A DNA stretch of 64,000 nucleotides, from assembly GCA_016785225.1 (NCBI GenBank), contig JAFBJZ010000957.1, forward strand, positions 830,001 to 894,000, in the 5' to 3' direction. The translations under genes and the position numbers were made by a program. The DNA is from Psettodes erumei. Lineage: Eukaryota > Chordata > Actinopteri > Pleuronectiformes > Psettodidae. Each line of letters starts with the position of its first letter. Position 1 is the first letter of the stretch. Shown here one piece after another: positions 33,931-44,003 of the stretch. Below the pieces are notes generated by a model, which was given only the letters and a program-made list of their open reading frames with translations, had not been told where the DNA came from and searched no databases.

Positions 33931-35172
33931 CCATAGAAGCCTACTGAGCAGTCAGGGCGCTAAAGGGTTATTATCCCGCAGTATACGGTGGAAACGCATG
34001 TACTCTATACATGTGGTATTGTTGTGCCGCATAAAGAACAAATGGAGAAGCTTCGGCGTCAGGGATCATTCTCTCAGCAGATGACAGCAATGTTATATCA
34101 TGAATGTGATTTATCTCAGATGGCCTGAGAATTGACTTATTGATGCATATCATCCATATTTTTTTTTTTATCAGATTCATGAACCCACACGACTCTTAGT
34201 GTTTTACCCCCGTTTCCTTTGGCCTGCAGTCAGGTTGTGGTTTGGTGCAACTGTGACTCTGGAAGCCAAAATGTTCGTTGAATCAAAGACATTGAAGAAG
34301 CAGGTGTTTTTTCCAGCGTGGACATTTTTTTTTGGTTCATTAAGCTTCATTTGATTTTCAGTAAATCTGGGTTGTTTATACTGTATATTTATGCATCTGC
34401 GTTTAGATTTTTATTCTGCAGCGACATACAGATGAATGTAAATCGACGATGATGAAAATAAAACCTCGACATGTTCGGGTGAATTCATAACGAGCACCGC
34501 GTTTCAGTTAAATGAACATTATTGTTCCTTAACTTCATTATGCAGCAGCATGCGTGTGCGGAGCATCTGCAGGACCTTCAGCGCATTTCTTCATTCTGTA
34601 TTTGAATATTCAGAGTTGTCTGGACGGAGACTTGTTCAGCGACACGAGCTGACCGAAGAAATCAGAAAACTGCTCTCCACTTTGAGTATGTTCATTTCAT
34701 TTCCAACACACAGGAGTCCTTGATCCGTCTCACTGAGCCAGTTTCCTCCTCTGGACCAGTACGACGGTGAATTATGGGTTTTCTCTCTTTAAATGATTTA
34801 ATGTAATGTAATTAGAGGTCAATCTAGGTTTTTAATTAATGTATTAACAAAGAAACAAGACACTGCTTCATAAATCCAGTTTTCTCATAATGGCACTGAG
34901 CGTTAAGAGATTTCTTCCTACACACATTTAACAAATACGTGACAAAATCCGAAGTTAATCTGATTTTTATTTCCACAGTGTCATACACCTGAGCTGTGTA
35001 ATTTACAGGTGCAGCAGTGAGATGATCCTCAGCTCATTTTATTTACTGTTTTTATTTTTTTTAACTCAAGAGGTGGAATGGGTCAGAACCAGTCAGAACC
35101 GGTCCTGGCGCCAGATCTGCTACTGGGGTGTTTCGAATGATAAATGGAAGAATTCTTTGTCAATAGGAAACG
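33931..35172. other. Cry13-Cry14 spacer
   Basis: About 1.2 kb of AT-rich DNA without recognised features. Confidence 0.65.
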
Positions 35173-35214
35173 TTTATTCATACTTATTGATTTACATTTT
35201 CACGTCTGAATGGT

Positions 35215-35949
35215 CTAGCAGGACTCCATGATGCGCTTGATGGACCCGATCCTCATGTCCATCGGGCCCGTGCCCATGTCCCTCATGCTGCGGTACTCGC
35301 CGGGCCTCAGGTACATCATCCTGCCTCTGTAGTGGGGCTGCTCGTACATCAGCCAGTGGCCGTCCATCACGTGGGCGGACTGGCAGTCGGACATGCGGTA
35401 GCGGTCCATGATGGACTCGCAGTCGTCCATCAGCTCGTTCATCTGACCCCGAAGTTCTCCCTCTCATAGATCCTCATCCTGAACGGGCCTCGGTGCTGTA
35501 AGCAAACAGAACTCGTGAGTGGAAACCGGGATTTTGTTTTTGTTCCCCCACGCGGCGGTGACGGCGGGTCGACGCTTCCTACCATGGGGATCATGCGGCA
35601 GGAGCGGATGCAGTCGCTCATGCTCATGCCCATCAGGCGCTGGTTGTCGGGGTACTCGCCCCTCCTCACCAGCATCTGGTGGCCCATGTAGTTGGGCCGC
35701 TCGTACACCATGAAGCAGCCGCTCTCCACCCTGCAGGAGTTGCAGCGGCTCAGGTACGAGGTCAGCTCGGCGCAGTCGCTGCTGGTCTCGTACGAGCGAC
35801 CCTGGAAGTTCCTGTCCTCGTAGAAGATGATCTGGAAAAAAACACAAGGCGGGTTTTCAAACCTCCTCCTTCTCCTTCTTCTTCATACATGATCGAAAAC
35901 GTTAAACACACTTTTACAAACGTAAAACCCCCTCTCTTACTCTGCCCAT
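35215..35949 (-). CDS. crygm: Cry14: gamma-M crystallin, frame broken in exon 3 by a 1-nt loss
   Basis: Reverse-strand exons 35949-35941 (MGR), 35831-35583 (83 codons) and 35495-35215. Exon 3 is 281 nt, one short of 282. The break is at 35447-35450 (CCCC on the plus strand), where the relatives' NFGGQ codons read GGC GGT. Downstream the alternate frame is conserved (MNELMDDCESIMDRY, ending MESC). Exon 2 has a two-residue insert (LMGMSMSDCIRSC) and HQMLVRRGEY in place of NQYFMRRGEY. C-domain features: SAHVMDGHW shared with Cry8, and RDMGTGPMDMRIGSIKRI, unlike any neighbour. Restored length would be 179 aa. TATA, splice sites and AATAAA (reverse, 35173-35178) look normal. Confidence 0.86.
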
Positions 35950-36002
35950 TCTGGTGCGCGGTTCCTACCCCTGATTGTACGTGACCCGGGCCGAACCGTC
36001 AC

Positions 36003-36069
36003 TTTTATAGCCGTCATGATAGCTCGATGATCTGGGCGGCCATTGTTTTGAACGTCTTACTCAGCAGCT
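36003..36069 (-). promoter_or_regulatory. Cry14 promoter: TATA plus Sox/Maf module
   Basis: Reverse strand: TATAAAA (36003-36009). AACAATGG (about 36040-36047) and CTGCTGAGTAA (about 36057-36067). Confidence 0.72.
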
Positions 36070-37105
36070 TAGCATACGGGGCTATGATGTTTGTTAAATC
36101 GCTCCGTAAACGGTTATTATTCCCGGACCGCATGCGTCTGGGGCAGCGCCAACTGTGGGGTGGGGTGGGGTGGGGGTCCAGGTGGGTGACGGCAGCAGGA
36201 CGTATCAGCCGGGGCTCTTTGTGTCGGGTCGGCGCTTTGTCGTATTCGCAGGTTCACGTATTACTGCGTTCTCATCATGGATTTCAACCTGAGCGGTTTC
36301 ATTTCCTGTTCCGCTGCTGCTCACTGGGAAGTTTATACTTTTATAAACGAGAGTTTCACACATAAAACAGTCTTTTTATCGATCGGTAGACGCAGCTTTA
36401 TGAGACTGTGGTTCTGTGTTGGCTCTCGGCTCGTGGGTCCGGCCCGGGAAAGACCCCGGTTCGGTTTAATGCAGAAGAAGTTGACTGCTCGTTCACACGG
36501 AGTCGGGATCGTTTCCGACCTGAACCCTGCGACTCCGCCGCCTTTAGTAGATGTCGCGCTTCTTTCAAAAAATAAGGCGTGAAAATCGTGTCCCGACCTG
36601 TCGCCAGGGCCGTTCGGCGACGCCGTGCGACTGTTTGAAGGCTGCTCCGGTATTTTAACTTTTCATTTACGAGGTTTATTTCCCCTCAGCTCTAAAAAAA
36701 CATGAGCCACAGGTTAAAACAAAAGGGAGGGAAGTCGTGTGGGGACTGAAACTTTGATTTTCACTTCATGTGTCTTTGTTGCTGGATGTTGTCGTACGTT
36801 ATAAACCCTTTGGATTGTTTTCATTTTTCATCTTTATTTGCAACAACCGTGTTGGACACATTTTAACACTTGAGTTTAAATCAGTTGGTTTTTTTAATAT
36901 ATAATCCTGTGGTGCACATCACCTCTGCACCTCTGGACCATGATGCCATGCAAGATGTCATGACATTAATGTGCTACAGGGTTTTTATTGGGGGAATATA
37001 TTTCTTAAAAACCCAGTTCTGCAGACTGGACCCTCACACGGAACCAGAACCAGAACCTCGTGTGTGACACGACATGACAAGGTGGCGTTTTGATTCGACT
37101 TTCAC
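36070..37105. other. Cry14-Cry15 spacer
   Basis: About 1 kb, GC-richer than other spacers in its first half. No gene is seen. Confidence 0.6.
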
Positions 37106-37145
37106 TTTATTTGATAGCGCATGTTTGTTTTTTTTGTACTCGGCT

Positions 37146-37884
37146 TCAGCAGGAGTCCATGATGCGCCTCACGCTCATGAACCTCATGCCGCCGAACCCC
37201 ATGTCCCTCATGCTGCGGTACTCGCCGGGCCTCAGGTACATCATCCTGCCTCTGTAGTGGGGCTGCTCGTACATCAGCCAGTGGCCGTCCATCACGTTGC
37301 AGGACTGGCAGTCGGACATGCGGTAGCGGTCCACGATGTTGTCGCAGTCGTCCATCAGCTCGTGGCTCTGGCCCTGGAAGTTCTCCCTCTCGAAGATCCT
37401 CATCCTGAAGGAGCCCCGGTGCTGTGGAACAAGAGCGCCGTCGACGCCATGAAACACCTTTTCTGAAGGGAAGCATCGATCGTATCGTATTTACACCTGA
37501 AAGGTGGTTTCCCCACCATACCTGAGGGATTAAGCGGCAGGATCGGATGGAGTCGCTCATGCCGAAAGACGTGTAGTCGGCGTACTCGCCCCTCCTCATG
37601 AAGTACTGGTTGCCCATGTAGTTGGGGCGGTCGTAGACCATGAAGCAGCCGCTCTCCACCCTGCAGGAGTGACACCTGCTCAGGTAGGAGGTCATGTCGG
37701 AGCAGTCGCTCATGCACTCATAGGAGCGGCCCTGGAAGTTCCTCTCCTCGTAGAAGATGATCTGCAGGAAGGAAAAAATGGAGAACTTGTTTTAAATGCA
37801 GGTTTGTAAGCTGAGGTTGTTTCCCCCTCTGGTTGATTTATCTTTTTTCTCTCTTCTCCGGTTCCCTCCACATACCTTGCCCAT
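37146..37884 (-). CDS. crygm: Cry15: Met-rich gamma-M crystallin
   Basis: Reverse-strand exons 37884-37876 (MGK), 37761-37522 (80 codons) and 37421-37146 (91 codons) give 174 aa. The N-domain loop is one residue short (YTSFGMSDSIRSC) and exon 2 ends in LIPQ, unlike the MIPM of sisters. The C-domain starts HRGSFRMRIFERENFQGQSHEL, where the sisters have GGQMYEL. It has CQSCNVMDGHW and ends MDSC. One Trp is kept. TATAAAA (reverse) at 37941-37947. AATAAA (reverse) at 37106-37111. I see no clear Sox/Maf module upstream, unlike Cry7-Cry14. Confidence 0.94.
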
Positions 37885-37940
37885 GTTTGATGATCGGTGT
37901 TTGTGGGAATCTGTCCAACGAGCTGCGGCTGCCAGGCGGC

Positions 37941-37947
37941 TTTTATA
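37941..37947 (-). promoter_or_regulatory. TATA box of Cry15
   Basis: TATAAAA on the reverse strand, 57 nt upstream of the ATG. A second TTATAC follows within 10 bp. Confidence 0.75.
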
Positions 37948-38638
37948 CTTTATACGCGCTCTAACGGGGTTTTGTCATTCAAATTATCTGGAAGCTGATG
38001 AATAAGCAGCTCTGCCATCGCTGTTAATTTCATCTGTGCCATCACTGTCCAGAACAAAGGGGAGGGGGGAAGTGGGTGGAAGACACAAGGTGGGGGGACT
38101 CAGGCTGCATGGAACGATCGCTTTCATTGCTGATTGATCACTTCCTCTATCGATCGAAAAATACTTTTTTAATAGCCATCACAGTTTCAGATGTTGTTTT
38201 ATCAGCAGCTTCAAACAGAAAATCCTCGCATTAAAGGAACAGAACAACTTCATTTTGGACTTTTAGTTTCATAAATGATCCAAATAGAGGAAATTTCTAT
38301 TGATCGACTAATCAATTGACTAATCACTGCTAGTTTCAGCTCTACAATAGATGTGATGTCCTGCTTTGATTCTGGAAGTCCCTCCTCTCATTTATTCCTG
38401 CATGAAAAACGGTTGCACACCTTCGTTCTGACGGGCCTTTACCGCAGCAGCTCATTTAGCCGGTCTAATCACACTGGACCTGGTTGGTTCTGGTGCGATC
38501 AGCGATCCAGGACCTGGAAACTACACGGCTAAATGGAATTCAGCGAGCAAGCACCGTTGATCATAATAAGGAAGGTGAGGAGCATCTTCTGAAGGTCTGA
38601 AGAACATGTCTCCCACCTGCTTCCTTTTTCCGACCTGG
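37948..38638. other. Divergent spacer between Cry15 (-) and the pseudogene (+)
   Basis: About 690 bp with no intact gene. A GGAAG/GTGAGG word at about 38569-38578 might be a relic of the pseudogene's first exon donor. Confidence 0.5.
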
Positions 38639-39388
38639 GTCATGTTCTTCAAGGATGAGAACATCCAGGAACGAGGCCACGAGCGAAGGCGACTGCCCCG
38701 ACCTCCGTCAAGGTGGAGGGCAGCTGCTGGGTGCTGCACCAGCTCCACGACTACACCCACTCCCAGTACATTGACAGGATTCAATTACTGCGTCAAATCT
38801 GACCATCTCACTCCTGTTGGGTGAAGATGGTTGCACCAAGCTGGACATAAGGAAAGCTACATGACACCTGCCATAGGGGGGATGCAGTCTAACCTTTTAA
38901 AACATTTCGGGGTTGTGCAGGATAGTACCCAGCTCCAGTGAAACACCACAGAGTGCACCCGCCATGCTGTAATCAGCCAAAGGCCCCCAGACAAAAAGGA
39001 GAGATAAAAGGCTCATGGTTTGGCAGCAGGGTGCTTTACATCCACGCCGGTGCACACCAGTTATTGAAGTAAACTAGGAAAACGGCCAAGAAACCCATTT
39101 TTACAGATGTGAGCCTGAAAGCAGGTAAAAAAAAGTGTCTGGAAAGTCCTGGAAGATCAGGTTCTTCGAGAAGCGGGACTTCGGAGGCCAAGAGGTGGCG
39201 CGACGATTCCCCCGTTTGTTTACGAGGGCTTTAAGTTGGAGGAGTTGGACGGTGTGTAGGTCCTGTGCAAGCAGCCCGGTGACCATTGGCGCCAGTACTT
39301 CCTGGTATGTGGTTAGTACCCCAACTACACGGACTGTGGCGCCACCTCCTCTGCTGTGGGATCTTTCCACACGATCAAGCAGCTCTAG
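38639..39388 (+). pseudogene. Decayed gammaS-like crystallin pseudogene
   Basis: The N-domain exon relic spans about 38639-38779: VMFFKDENIQERGHE, then in a shifted frame GDCPDL and SVKVEGSCWVLHQ, with the RCNS region deleted. The C-domain relic spans about 39138-39388: GKSWKIRFFEKRDFGGQE, then frame changes, then YPNYTDCGATSSAVGSFHTI and a terminal KQL before TAG. VKVEG and the Trp-containing CWVL are closer to gammaS-like Cry16 than to the M genes. Several frame shifts, an internal deletion and lost splice sites rule out a normal product. It lies directly before Cry16 in the same orientation, so it is probably a dead tandem duplicate. Confidence 0.82.
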
Positions 39389-40087
39389 AATGGCAGCACG
39401 GTTCTGCAACCCCCTCCAGAACGGCCACCAACATTCTAGAGTTCCAAGGAACCTCTCTAGGGTTCAAAGCCATGATAGGCAACCAGAATTCCACTGAACT
39501 TCCTGAAAATGTTCTAAAACCCCTTCTGAAGAAGTTCCAGAGGATTTCTGACCATCCAGAACCCTTCAGTCTCCCAGAACCCTGAGCCCTGCCCTCAAAC
39601 CAATGAAAGGTTTTGAGACTCGTATTGTTTCTTTTCATTCTTCTGAAGTCAACTGACACCTCGTCTGCTTTCAGTCAACACATGAAACCACTGCTAATGA
39701 GCCAGTCAGCGAGCCATGAAGACGTCTGCACAGATACTGCTCCAGGCTGCATCATCGAAACTTTGATGCACAACAAAGTGTAAAGTTTAAAAAAAAGCTT
39801 TGATTTCACAGTTAATCAAACATCCACAAAAGGGTTAAGGCTAACCCAAACCCTGATTTTCCCAACACTGCAGTTCAATATTATTTTGTTAGCAAAACTG
39901 ACTGTAACTGCAACGGGTCGGATCAGTTGGGATCGAGCGGTGACCCAGGTTCTGATGCTTGGCACCGCCAAACAACCATTGTGTGTGGAAAGGCCGCTGA
40001 GTGAGTAAGAACAATGAGCAGACTCTAGATGAATATTTGAATTGTAATAACCACTACGTGCACTGCTAATGTATTGTTTCAGCCTTG
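39389..40087. other. Pseudogene-Cry16 spacer and Cry16 promoter
   Basis: AT-balanced DNA. AACAATGAGCAG (about 40010-40021) and AACCATTGTG (about 39974-39983) are Sox-like words 70-115 bp before the Cry16 TATA. Confidence 0.5.
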
Positions 40088-40095
40088 TATAAATA
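40088..40095 (+). promoter_or_regulatory. TATA box of Cry16
   Basis: TATAAATA lies 50 nt before the ATG. Confidence 0.85.
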
Positions 40096-40137
40096 GCGCC
40101 GCACGGCCCAGCACTGTAGGATTTTATCACCCTAACA

Positions 40138-40871
40138 ATGGCGAAGGTGAGAACTTTCACTGTTCTACTTCTGCTAGGAGCTGAAGGTCCTGGTGAAGAG
40201 CCGTGGACTTTGTAGAAGCTTTGTGACACATTGAGATAAAGCCCTCGTCTCTTTTCCAGATCGTGTTTTTCGAGGACTGGAACTTCCAGGGGAAGTCCTA
40301 CGACTGCAAAGGGGACTCGTCCGACCTGTCCCGCTACATCAGCCGATGCAACTCGGCCAAGGTGGAAGGGGGCTGGTGGGTTCTGTACGAGCGCGACAAC
40401 TACACGGGTTACCAGTATGTGGTCGGCCCGGGCCAGTACAATGACTACCGCCGCTGGATGGGCTTCAGCGACTGCGTCAGATCCTGCAGGGTCATCAAAA
40501 ACGTGAGTTGGCGCCGTTGAACGGTGTTCCCCCCTTCTTCAAACTGAACCCCGATTCTGTGACTCTGTCAGTTTCAGGCTCAGGGTCCGTACAAGCTGAT
40601 GCTCTTCGAGCGGCCGAACTTCACCGGCCAGTCCCTGGAGCTGACGGAAAGCCTGGAGTCCGTCCCGGACAAGTGGCGCGCACAAGAGGTCCAGTCCTGC
40701 AAGGTCCTGGACGGGTCCTGGATTTTCTTCGAACACCCTGAATTCTGCGGTCGCCAGTACCTGCTGGAGAAAGGGGAGTACCGGCACCACTCGGAGTGGG
40801 GGGCTCTGGAGGCCACGGTGGGCTCCATCAGAAGGATCATAGATAAATTAAATCCCACGCGATTCGTGTAA
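40138..40871 (+). CDS. Cry16: gammaS-like crystallin, Trp-rich
   Basis: Exons 40138-40146 (MAK), 40260-40502 (81 codons) and 40578-40871 (97 codons) give 181 aa. All four core Trp are present, plus three extra: EDWNF, the doubled GGWW, and DKWRAQ, for seven in total. Met is low. VEGG, YVVGPGQY and the C-domain (SLELTESLESV, EVQSCKVLDGSWIFFEHPEF) resemble mammalian gammaS (IHSCKVLEGVWIFYE). The tail is extended by about six residues (KLNPTRFV). The exon 3 acceptor is ambiguous: TTTCAG at 40577 matches Cry17 spacing best. AATAAA at 40885-40890. The gammaS assignment is inferred; a fish-specific class such as gammaMX is possible. Confidence 0.92.
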
Positions 40872-40890
40872 CGTCGTGTCATGCAATAAA

Positions 40891-41352
40891 TTTCTTTGAT
40901 GCTGATGCTTCTTTGTGCCTTTAATTCAAATTTTGCAAAAGATGAAGAGAGATGAATGGAAAAAAGCCAACTGATTCTTTATTCTTTATTCTACACAGTG
41001 TTTATTGTGGGATTAATCGCCTCAGCTGCTCAAAACATCAGAAACCTTGACGTGAGGAAAATATAACAACAAATAAATATTAACATAAATTACATTATTA
41101 GTTGATCATAATTAGTACAAAACAATGCAACCAGTCCTGCTGTAAATCCTCCTTACACCTCTGTTTTTGTGGAAATCAATAAAATGATCAATAAATGGTT
41201 TCTGGAATTGGGCGTTGATGGATCACGTGGTCCGACGTTGACACTGAGCAGAAAAAACTGCAGCATCAGCAATTGTGCAGATATAAACGCTGAGGCAATT
41301 AAAATGACGACGATGCCCCTGACAGTCCGATTCAATGTGCCCATAGACTCTG
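40891..41352. other. Cry16-Cry17 spacer
   Basis: AT-rich spacer of 460 bp. GCATCAGCAATTGTGC (about 41263-41278) has a Maf half site (TCAGCA) next to an ATTGT word, 75 bp before the Cry17 TATA. Confidence 0.5.
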
Positions 41353-41360
41353 TATATATA
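41353..41360 (+). promoter_or_regulatory. TATA box of Cry17
   Basis: TATATATA lies about 64 nt before the ATG. Confidence 0.75.
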
Positions 41361-41423
41361 GATCTCGACCGGGCCCGGAGGTATAAACAAACGGTTTTCA
41401 AAGCTTTGGTGTGAGGCCCAAAC

Positions 41424-42271
41424 ATGGACCGTGAGGGAAAGGTAGGCGGACGATGCTTGTGACCAGTTGTTCTCAGAGCTTGATTTGACTCCAGTTTGAT
41501 TTTTTCATTGTGCGAATGAGCTTCCTGAGTTTCCGCCGAACTCGCTCTGTCCTCCACAGATCGTGTTCTACGAAGACAGGAACTTCCAGGGCCGATTCTA
41601 CGAGTGCAGCAGCGACTGTCCCGAGCTCAACGCCCACTTCAGCCGCTGCAACTCTGTTCGCGTGGAGAGCGGGACCTGGGTCTTGTACGAGAGGCCCAAC
41701 TACCTGGGCTTCCAGTACGTCCTGACCCGGGGGGAGTACCCAGACTACGAGCACTGGATGGGCTTCAGCGACAGCGTCAGGTCATGCCGGATCGTAAGAA
41801 ATGTGAGTTTCCCTCCTCGAAGACGTGAGGAGAAGCCCCAAACACTGGTGTTGGACATGCAGAGAAACACATCATTGGGTTTAGCCGTGATGTTTCATCC
41901 AATCTCTTAGAAATCTCTTAGAAATGATACTGCTGCAACCTTACACGCACATTTTAGTGACGTGTACAACATCTGAACCCTGGTTCTTTGCGCTGCAGAC
42001 CTCTGACGTGTTCAGGATCCGCATCTATGAGCGTCCCAACTTCGGCGGCCAGATGCTGGACTGCTCCGAGGACGTGAGCGACCTGCCGGACCGCTGGAAC
42101 CTGCGGGAGGTCCACTCCGCCCAGGTGCAGGATGGCGTCTGGGTCTTCCACGAGCACCCCGGCTACCGTGGACGTCAGTACCTGCTGGAGATAGGGGAGT
42201 ACCGCCGCTTCAACGAGTGGGCGGCCATGAACCCCAACGTGGGCTCCTTCCGCCGAGTCCACAACTACTAG
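41424..42271 (+). CDS. Cry17: gammaS-like crystallin
   Basis: Exons 41424-41441 (MDREGK), 41560-41802 (81 codons) and 41999-42271 (90 codons) give 177 aa. The six-residue N-terminal arm, longer than MGK, recalls the four-residue arm extension of gammaS. Five Trp: GTW, EHWMG, DRWNL, GVW and NEWAA. The strand YVLTRGEYPDY is shared with Cry1 at the other end of the cluster. The C-domain is acidic and Met-poor (DCSEDVSDLPDRW, HSAQVQDGVWVFHEHPGY) and ends VHNY. ATTAAA at 42315-42320. It is the last crystallin before the diacylglycerol kinase. Confidence 0.93.
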
Positions 42272-42320
42272 ACCGGCTCTGTCTCGGTTTGATGTGCCTG
42301 TTCTCTGCACGTTCATTAAA

Positions 42321-44003
42321 GGACTGTGCTCAGTGTGCGGCCATTCATCTGTGCTCTGCTTCTGTAAATACGAAACCCATGACAGAAACGTCTCGTACAA
42401 AAACCTTCTCATTAAACTCAACTCATCAAAAATCATGGAACCTAATGGTCACACATCTATGATCTATATATATATATGGCTTTTCATACATTATGTCATG
42501 AAAACCAATTGAAACATGATCAGATATTTTAAAAAAAGTAAAGTTTCAACCGAGCCTCAGATGAACTGAAGACGGAGGTCTGTGGTGTGATTACATCCGT
42601 GCACTATTCAAATGCACAAGAGAGCAGGGGTCCTCGTAACCAGGCAACCACGTGCACAATGAAAAATACATTGCATATCACTATTGATTACTGAGGTATT
42701 GATCCTTTTGTGTGGACCCTCCTCAGATGTCCTGTGCGTGCCCCACCTCTGGTGTGTCACTGCAGATAGGAGCACAGCTGGTGGTGGTGGTGGTGGGTAG
42801 TGTGTTTGTGTGTGTGTTTGTGTTTGTGTGTGTGTGTGTGTGGGGGGGGGGTCACAGAGCTCAGCTAAACCTGTGGACAAAGAGGTGCAGCCTGCTGATG
42901 ACTCAGTGGGATTTGCCAGTAAGAGGCCGGAGCGTGCCAGCTGCTGTTAGTGCTGACGCTCGGCTCAATGGAACAACACCGTGACCCCCCGCCCCCCCAC
43001 AAAAACACAAAGGAAGTCCAGCCAGCACGTTCTCCCAGCTGCAGTTATTCAAGCCTCTTTGTTTACTGCAACCTTTTAGTGGCTAAAAGGTGCGGTGTGT
43101 GTGTAGGTGTGTTGTGTGTTCACAGTTACACACCAGTTTGAACGAGTGTGCCCCCTCTTGTGGAGGATGTGTGACACTGCCGTTTCAGGCCGATTATACA
43201 GTACAGTGACATTTCTTTTCCAACTTCCCTTTTCTGTTGCAAAATGCACAAACATCAGGTCCATGAAGAAATGAAACTTAACGCAAAGCATTGTTATGAC
43301 CGGAGGGGGCTTTACATTGGGATATTTGTACCCTGGAACCACCTCCACCATCCAAAACCAGATTTATAGTACAGTCTTCGGCTTGAGAATGTCATACATA
43401 CCACGCACGCTTCATAATTCTCTGTAATGTGCATGTACAAAAAAAACGACTTTAACGTTCCAAAACATTTCATCTTCCCCCCAGAGCCCCGCGTTTCCTC
43501 CAGCTCAGTTATTTATAACTTGTGTGTGGATACGACTCGTCTCTGCAGCCGAGAGGAACTATGTTAATCCGGGGGGAAAGAATGTAGTTTCTGGCTGCGA
43601 GAGTTACCTTGTATGGCAACAATGGATGGAAAGGGGAGGACAGAGATGGACTTGGTCTTGCAGGAGGGAGAAGACACACAAACACACAGGCGGGACAGAC
43701 ACAAAGTAAAGGGAAAAAAAATTAAACAGGGTTAAAAATAGTACAGAGAAAATATATTTAAAAATGTATTCAAAATAACGGGACATGCTACTTCAAAGGG
43801 CCTCTTCATGCAAGGAGGAACTCTTAGGGAACTCTGGGTCAAATATATCAGTGTTTGAATTTCAATATTCCATCTTTTAATTTCATAATTATTCTCCTCT
43901 AATTCTAAATTTATAATTAATTCTTTTCTAATTCATTATTTTAGCATAATATTCTATAAATTTAGCTTCAGAATGGTCACTTTTTATTGTCAAGGCACAG
44001 AAA
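42321..44003. other. Intergenic, no gene seen
   Basis: A GT-rich patch at about 42783-42850 is followed by a G run. Nothing coding is recognised. Confidence 0.6.
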
